Assembly: GCA_944470555.2 (NCBI GenBank)
Contig: OX104134.1
Span: forward strand, 16,657,248 to 16,721,247
Source: Heterobilharzia americana
Taxonomy: Eukaryota > Platyhelminthes > Trematoda > Strigeidida > Schistosomatidae
Length of the DNA stretch: 64,000 nucleotides
Direction of reading: 5' to 3'
Numbering within the stretch: position 1 is the stretch's first letter; every line of letters starts with the position of its first letter. The notes beneath the pieces are model-generated. The model saw only the letters and a program-made list of their open reading frames with translations, was not told the DNA's origin and made no database searches. A program made the position numbers and the translations under genes. Shown here one piece after another: positions 57,879 to 64,000 of this stretch.

Positions 57879-58096
57879 AGGTCTCCAGCTAGCACAAAAG
57901 TATCTGTGTACTTTATCAACAGGATATACGTTTGAGTTCAAAGACTCTTTTAAAATGTGGACAGAAGTTGTTTTGCACAAAAATAGGACGAAGGAACTGG
58001 TAAATTCTGATATCAATCGAATGTTAACAAGTGCACATATTTCCTGGACGACAGCTGCTACCTTAACGTCGTGGTCGAGCTTGCATACCACAATGA
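57879..58096 (-). CDS. Candidate exon of the minus-strand gene, RA- or FERM-like segment
   Basis: Acceptor AGCTCTTTGAG ends at 58097; two bases plus 72 codons; donor GTAATG at 57878. The peptide is clearly protein-like: DHDVKVAAVVQEICALVN and FTSSFVLFLCK have the pattern of a ubiquitin-fold domain (RA or FERM F1: strand, helix with VV.EI, strand F.LF). RhoGAPs with RA domains exist, but the match is by eye only. Start phase fits exon 62637-62727. Confidence 0.5.
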
Positions 58097-58179
58097 CTCA
58101 AAGAGCTATAGTGAAGCAATGCTTGTTCTCTCGAGGTTATGCCAAACCACAAAGGTCTATTGGATAAGGGTTAGATAGA

Positions 58180-58720
58180 AAGCAGTTACCATTATAGTGT
58201 ATGTTTCTACGCTATGATGGGGGTTGTGAGGATGAAGATGTACTGCTGATTAGACACGGATGTGACGGCAGTAGGGTGTTTCCCTTGGATGACCAGCAGT
58301 GCCATAATGATGCTGACTTCCCAACGGGAAGGATAAATAGAAGAGACCACACCCTTCCAAAATAAAGCACACTCATACCTACTCACATCATGCCGATCCC
58401 TGCAACAAGGATTCACAGTCCCATTAAAAAGCTAAAAACACCACAATCTCAAACTACTGAGAAGACCGCGTGTGACCAGCCTAAAGCAGATGTTGCTAGA
58501 GCTCTGTGGTAATACAGTATCTCTTCTTTTTCAGGCACTTCAAGAAGAATTAGCCTTCCACATTGTAGGTAGCCGGGAAGTGTCAACCACCCACATCCTT
58601 CCAGTAGCACACAAAACCAGAACACAATTTTTCTTCCTAACTGCTGTCTTCTCCTTTGCCTTCACTTCCTGAGCCTCTTATTCTACGACCATTGCGAACG
58701 ATAAAAGCGACTGAAACCTC
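58180..58720 (+). mobile_element. 5' region of the 14.6-kb retrotransposon family
   Basis: Plus strand. Shares GATGGGGGT, GGATGTGACGGCAG and TTTCCCTTGGATGACC with the 39-kb fragment, and further down AAGTGTCAACCACCCACATC with the full element's leader (peptide GSVNHPH). Stops before the catalytic endonuclease. The 3' side is replaced by a fragment in the other orientation at 58920. Confidence 0.7.
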
Positions 58721-58919
58721 ATTCCTAGTCTCCCAAAACTGACAAAATCAACGTAGAACCCCAAATGCAAATACATCGGCTCGAATTGTCACACTCTACA
58801 GCAGCACAAAAACGATAGGTGGATGGAAAAGGAGTGATACCAAACAGGAGGAAGTTGTGTGAGAGAATAAGCAATCTGAAGATAACGGCTATTGCGAATA
58901 TACAAGCTTTATAAAATTT

Positions 58920-59330
58920 CAAAGAGGTGGCGACTCAGGATGCGCGGTACATGCCTAAGCCACCTCAGCCAATTAAGATTCACAACCTCATCAATCGACT
59001 TACCTATCTTGCTTAGTATCCATCGCTTGATCTAAACATTGCTTACATGATGATTCTAACAACACACGACCAATGCTACGAAGACATCTGTGATAGAAAC
59101 AACGTTAAGCCTTAATATCTTCTACTTTTACCGACAATGTATCATAGCCGTAAACAAGACAGAACGAACTGCAGGACAGTTTACTCATCCTTTGATAGAT
59201 AGTCGGATATCTCACCAGTTGGCGCCAAAGATGACCCAATTTGGCATATGCTGAACGGACCTTCTGTATCCCAGCTGAGACTTCGTCAGCAACCAGCCAG
59301 AAGTTTTTAAGGATGCAAGTAGGAAATTCC
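58920..59330 (-). mobile_element. RT C-terminal fragment of the same family, minus strand
   Basis: On the minus strand the block with the C-terminal domain motifs (histidine-rich 'VFDHRCLR' and 'WLR.VLRM' region, decayed) is recognisable from GCTGAGGTGGCTTAGGCATG and CAGTTCGTTCTGTCTTG. It faces the plus-strand RT piece at 59.3 kb. Confidence 0.55.
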
Positions 59331-60620
59331 CTAATAAAATGACAGAGGTACTAGGCAGCGTTTGCGAATCCAAGGTTGTACCTTCACACTGGTCTGCTAC
59401 ACTGGTTACGGCAGTTTATAAGAGAGGAGAGAAATCTGTCAACCATAGGAGAGCTATACTGTGTCCAAGATCCAAAGTTATCCAACGCATAACTGAAGCT
59501 CGGAATATCAATCTAGAGAAAAATAGGTAGGTTTCAAATCTGGTCGACGGTGTATCGACCATATTTTCACCCTCCGACAGGTCCTGACACACATACACAC
59601 TATCCGGCCAGTGGCGGATATATGCCATATTTTTGGACCTGAAGGTAGTATTTCACTCTATCGACTGTGAGGTGTTGTGACAGTGTCTGACTGTGAAGAA
59701 AGCACTGAGTGAGAATGTATGCTAATCAAAGTTCCCAGCTAGAACTCACGCAGCCATGTCAGGGAGTTGCCACGTGAATTGAAGACAACTAGTGGTGTCC
59801 GTTAGAGTTATTCACTGTCGCCGTTCCTACTTAACGTCGTTATAGACACACTGATAGACACAAACCTAGGTTCGTCTGCCTTTGAAGGAATTGTTCTACT
59901 CCACTGAGGTTATCTGGTTGATTTGGAGTATGCTGAGGTGAAGATGTTGACAAAATGCAAGGCCCTATGGACGCATTGAGCAGAAATCTGACTACAACTG
60001 GCAAGTGTTTCTCACCTGGCAAATGCTAAATGATGCTCCAGGACGGATGTGATGCAAATACTCCCAGCTTAATGATAGGAAGTGAAGTGGTGGAATGTGT
60101 CGACCACCTCACTTACTTGGAGAGTTGCATTACCGCGAACGGTTTCGTTGCTGACAAAAAGTCAGCTGGGATACAGAAGACCTGTTTGCTATACTGCGCC
60201 GGTGAGATAACCCATAACCTATTAAAGGACGAGTATACTGTACTGCAGTCTGTTCTACCCTGCTATGCAGCTGTAAGAAATGACTGTTGAAAGTAGAAGA
60301 CGTGAAGTGATTACAAGGCTTTGACCACATGTGTCTTCGCAACACTATTCGCGTTCGGTGCAATCACCGTGTGATCAATGTTGAGGTCAGGTGATGAGTG
60401 CTAGGCAAGTCGACCTCTGGGGTTGTGAACCTCAGTCGTCTGAAGTGACTTGGGCATGTACTGCGCATGCCGAGTCACCGTCTACCCCGACTTGTCATGC
60501 TAGGGAAGTTGGATAATGTTGGGAGAGGGTTCAGTTTACCCAGACCAAGACGTGGCTTCCTTCGATGAAGTCTCTTAGTGTTAGTGAGAGCCATATGGGG
60601 AGATGTAGACTACTAACTTC
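59290..60620 (+). pseudogene. Reverse transcriptase of the 14.6-kb family, heavily decayed
   Basis: Plus-strand frames in order: CESKVVPSHWSATLVTAVYKRG (59370-59430, the RT N-terminal block), IFLDLKVVFHSIDCEVL (59630-59680, motif A with LDLK.AFDS.D lost in part), SLMIGSEVVECVDHLTYLES (60070-60125), IQKTCLL, and at the end LKLGHVLRMPSHRLPR (60440-60490). The YADD region is not intact. Many stops. The C-terminus runs into the hairpin repeat at 60620. Confidence 0.75.
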
Positions 60621-60715
60621 AGTATGAAGTTAGTGCTGATGATGTCGTCTAGCAAGACGATGAAAGCTTCACGATTAAACAACCCAGCTCAGAGAACAAA
60701 ATACAACCAAGAATT
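60620..60715 (+). repeat. Copy of conserved hairpin repeat at retroelement 3' end
   Basis: Begins with the perfect small palindrome CTAACTTC-AGTAT-GAAGTTAG, then CTGATGATGTCGTC-TAGCAA-GACGATGAAAGC and CACGATTAAACAACCCAGC. It follows the reverse transcriptase end of the plus-strand element in the same orientation as at the 3' end of the 14.6-kb element. Confidence 0.75.
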
Positions 60716-61060
60716 CACACTACACTGTCTTATACTTTCGTAAAAAAAATTAGCAACAAAGTACATTGAAGTATGTGATAAACAACTAGTTGAGCGGACA
60801 GTCTTTAGTAGCCTATCCATTATTTCACGGGAGTGATCATTAGGACTTAAGAATAGTAACAACTGGTCGACTTCACTTTTGTGCTCTAACAGCACTTCAT
60901 TCTTTCACTTTAAGGATTGCTGGACTACAGAAATAATAAGGGGTGTTGTTTGATAACTTTGATACAAATATGAGCAATAAACCCTACTCGAAAAGTTATC
61001 CCGGAAATAATAAATACTGTAACACTGTGTGCTTTATCAATTAAACAAACCAGTTGAGCG
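60716..61060. other. AT-rich stretch, nothing recognised
   Basis: No repeat or exon seen between the two pieces of the family. Confidence 0.5.
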
Positions 61061-61900
61061 CTTCACTTACCTGGAAAGTCAGATCAGCCCTGGTGGGTTA
61101 GTGGTCAACGAAATCTCTGCATGGATACAAAAGATTCGCCAGGCTTTTGCGAACTTACACAATCTGTGGCGCTGCCGCGATATGTTTGTTTGTTAATGGT
61201 CGAGTGTACTATGCTGCAGTCCGCTCTGTTCTACTCTATGGCTCAGAAACACAGCCATTAAATATAGAAGACATGAGAAGGCTGGGTTCAGGTGTTTGAC
61301 GACCATTGCTTTCATAGCATAGACTGCGTTTCGTGGTGTCATCATGTGAGTACCGCAGACTTCAGGTGTAGAGTTTTAGGGAGGAGAGGTAATAGAGTTG
61401 ATGTGGTTGTGAATCTTCATCAACTTAGCTGGCTGGGACATGTGTTACGTATGCCTAGCCACCATCTACCTTGTCGCACAATCTTGACCAAAGTAGGTAG
61501 GTTCAGGCTGAAAAAGGCTCGGGGCGTTCAGATTAAAATATGGTATCAATGAATAAAGTCCTTGACTGCTCGTTTGAGCCATGCAAAGTAGCCGGTTGAG
61601 GTCCGTGGGACAAGGGAAACCAATGGTTGGAGACTCCAGGTGATATGGTTCAGAATCGATTTCGGTGGCGCAGATGTATACATACATCATCCCAATCTTA
61701 ACCGTTATACTTAATCTCATCCTCTTCTCATTTTTCCTCCCTCTCTCTACTACTTTCTGCTCCTTTTGGCAGATTTTTCTCCCTTCTTTCACTTCCCATT
61801 TTATTGCCTTGTTACTTGATGTGCTGATATGAGGTGTGGCAAGTTAGACTGTTACACAGTAATGCCTGGTCCAGTGTTGATCTTGATGACGATGAAACAA
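61061..61900 (+). mobile_element. 3' part of the 14.6-kb retrotransposon family
   Basis: Plus strand: VERFTYLESQISPGGLV, AWIQKIRQAFANLHNLW (61070-61180), then in other frames ADFRCRVLGRRGN and NLHQLSWLGHVLRMPSHHLP (61330-61460) and the C-terminus GNQWLETPGDMVQNRFRW (61600-61660). The 3' untranslated region follows, ending CCTGGTCCAGTGTTGATC with a TTGATGACGATG tail. Better kept than the piece at 29.3 kb but frameshifted. Confidence 0.8.
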
Positions 61901-62636
61901 TCTAATATGAAGTAGGGTTTCGTTAGTTTTATAATTTTCTAGCTGTATATCAGCAGGCTGTATCCAAGAGCCCATCTTAAATTTGAACATTGACACTTGC
62001 TCTTTTCATCAGCATTGTTTGACGTATTTTAAGTAATTAATAAGCATTCATAAGTAAACCGCAAGAAATGTATGCAACCTTTTGGAAGCATATATACTCA
62101 GCTAATTAAGGTCACTATAAACCATATTTATACAATAAGTTTAAATCATACTCCATTGCATACACCGGTGATTGAAAGATCAAAAATCATGGTTGGTATT
62201 CCAAACAGTATGTCCGCTCCATCCACTTAAACGATGAATTAGAACAGTAATCAATAACTTCACGTTATCAGTTCCTATTTTATATAAACGACAAACAGGA
62301 CATGAAAACAGTTTTCATAAATATTCTGGAATGGGAACTACAGGTGCAAAGTAAAGGATATCAGTACTTCAGGTGACAGAATATTTATTGGATTTCGAAA
62401 GATACAAAGACACACTTAAGAATAAAAAGATAACGAGATGAATAAGAATGAATATCTTATAAATAAACTAGAGAACTGTTGAAACATAATTGATTTTATT
62501 CTCATTTATATTTCACAACCATCAGTTGACCTTGATTTGATGAATGCAAAAGACACAACAGCATTTGAGGAAAAACTTATTTAACACCAAAGTTAATTTA
62601 CACTGATCACAGAAAACCTTCATTGGGAACTTACAC
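61901..62636. other. AT-rich intronic DNA, nothing recognised
   Basis: No supported exon or repeat. Confidence 0.5.
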
Positions 62637-62727
62637 CTTTTGCATTATCTGAGCCAACATCCCCACGAGCCATTAATAAAGCGTAAGCTTGATCAGGACG
62701 AATATCAGGGAACTGACGTTTCAGATT
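62637..62727 (-). CDS. Candidate exon of the minus-strand gene
   Basis: Acceptor TGTCTTATCTTAG ends at 62728; 30 codons plus one base; donor GTGTAAG at 62636. The peptide (FPDIRPDQAYALLMARGDVG) has codon usage and composition of real coding DNA. FP....D.AY.LL...GDV resembles the CUE/UBA helical signature, but that may be coincidence. End phase fits the exon at 57879-58096. It is the most 5' piece of the candidate gene seen; earlier exons would lie to the right or outside. Confidence 0.55.
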
Positions 62728-64000
62728 CTAAGATAAGACATATAATATGATGCAATGTGAAGTCAACTGATATAAAGAAAAATTTAGATTATTTTAATAC
62801 ACTTCGATAACACACCATGAAACATACAAAACTAAATTATTCCGACTGAAATCTCTTACACAATAAACTTACACACGCTGCATTGTATACTGAAAGTCCT
62901 TGTTTAGATACAACTTGTATCGAACAACTTATATATCTGAGTTCAATTTCGAAAGCATGATAGCACTATCCTGCGTGGTTACAAAAATCGGTTAGAAAGA
63001 AGTTCTATGAGTGAAAATGCCACTATCTGCAAGAAACGTGTGGGACACTAAATAAGTTAGAAACTAAGGTTCAATTTGAAGGTTTCTTCTCACAAACAAA
63101 AACACCTAGTATACCTATACGTTTGGATTACAGATAGGTCTGAAATTGTATCTAGTAGATTGCTGCCACAGGTATCAAAGGTCACAAAACTGTTCGCCCA
63201 ACTAATGAAACTAGTGAGGTGAATAGTCTGTAAACATAATTGGAAGAATAGGCTCAAATTTATCAATTTAATTGAGAAGAGAAACACACAGGATAAGAAG
63301 ATGCTGTCGCTCGAAATAAGTTCGTTATTTCCCGATGTTCCGCTATTGGAAATAGCAGATTGCATATGAACTTATTACGAATGAAACAAATATTGGCCAA
63401 TCGTGAGGCGACCGGAAATAGCTTATGCTACATAATGAATGTTCATTTCAACAATGGTTTTTATAGGCAGGCAGGTAAAATAGCAATAGGTTTCTCACCT
63501 GAATTTACTCCTATCGATCTGTTCATGTACAAGTTGAAAGTGATAGAAAACCACAGTCTTAGGAAAAAATAGACTACTTATTTCCATCTAGGGGAATGAG
63601 CGGTTTCTAAACCCCCATTTCAAGAGAGATAATACCTGAGAAAGACAGTCCCAGCAGCAACTCTGAGGCTAACTTTAAATAGCAGATCTGCTTTACCATC
63701 ACTGTTGAAAGATAGGATTTCTGATACGTTCACGTCAATGTGCATTTACTAAAATGCTGTTCCTGCCGAATAACTTATGTGCGAAGTGCAACCTATTTAG
63801 CAGTATCTACCAGTGTGGTCGATAAAACAGAACGATGGTTACTAGCTACACACAATCACAACTAAACAGTACCCGTTGGTATAATGGATAAGAAGTCGAC
63901 CTGAGTTACTTACATCACAGCTAAGCATCCATCACAGGCGGTCTTCTGAAAGCTGTTAAATCTATTGCCACCAAAATACTAATGCTAGAATTGTGTGCCA
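62728..64000. other. AT-rich DNA, one A-box-like site
   Basis: No further exon found. At 63871-63890 TTGGTATAATGGATAAG resembles a tRNA A-box and may be the head of a SINE, but no B-box follows at the proper distance. A minus frame of 91 codons (63365-63090) lacks support. Confidence 0.4.

Noticed and set aside
60633..60670. Functional hammerhead ribozyme in the hairpin repeat
   Set aside because: CTGATGA and GAAA flank a stem, but there is an extra base before the stem, no NUH cleavage site and no stem III; other copies do not keep CTGATGA.
1..64000. CRISPR array, bacterial operon or organellar gene cluster
   Set aside because: No regularly spaced repeats, no dense coding and no ribosome-binding-site pattern; composition and repeats are those of an animal nuclear genome.

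Overview
The window looks like intergenic and intronic DNA of a schistosome (blood fluke). It is AT-rich and carries (TA)n and (ATT)n microsatellites, APE-type non-LTR retrotransposons in several states of decay, tRNA-derived SINEs, and a SINE with a hammerhead ribozyme of the kind known from Schistosoma. No long intact protein-coding gene, rRNA, convincing functional tRNA or CRISPR array is visible. Identification rests on composition and repeat families read by eye, not on a database search.

Host genes appear only as short exons. The best case lies on the minus strand: six pieces at 62727-62637, 58096-57879, 57767-57707, 57182-57085, 44023-43938 and 43270-43160 have plausible splice sites and mutually compatible phases. 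They may be one gene whose late exon carries a RhoGAP-like arginine-finger motif. A 500-N gap (43438-43937) cuts that exon. Its roughly 13-kb intron holds decayed CR1/Jockey-type elements and a Ty3/Gypsy remnant; its roughly 4.5-kb intron holds a mosaic of a second retrotransposon family. On the plus strand, phase-compatible candidate exons lie at 2442-2647 and 27059-27220, with weaker ones at 12822-12932, 13024-13317, 38560-38649 and 41616-41841.

Layout. 1-8 kb: candidate exon, SINE and a 1.05-kb RTE fragment. 8-15 kb: a cluster of tRNA-derived SINEs, a truncated 3' end of the 14.6-kb retrotransposon family, and a hammerhead SINE. 14.6-18 kb: the most complete retrotransposon (endonuclease plus reverse transcriptase, broken). 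18.4-21.9 kb: an RTE element split by a second RTE, with a 13-bp target-site duplication. 22-32 kb: RTE pieces, an inverted repeat beside a Penelope-type hammerhead motif, a second foldback and candidate exons. 32-43 kb: mostly featureless AT-rich DNA with a perfect 112-bp inverted repeat. 44-55.3 kb: GC-richer block of CR1-type remnants in both orientations. 55-64 kb: Gypsy remnant, mosaic of the 14.6-kb family and the 5' exons of the minus-strand gene.

The most unusual signals are the perfect inverted repeat at 34853-35141, the two hammerhead-type motifs, a conserved hairpin with compensatory changes found in four copies, and two near-identical RTE copies that share the same disabling mutations. 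I found no clear evidence of a wholly new biological system.
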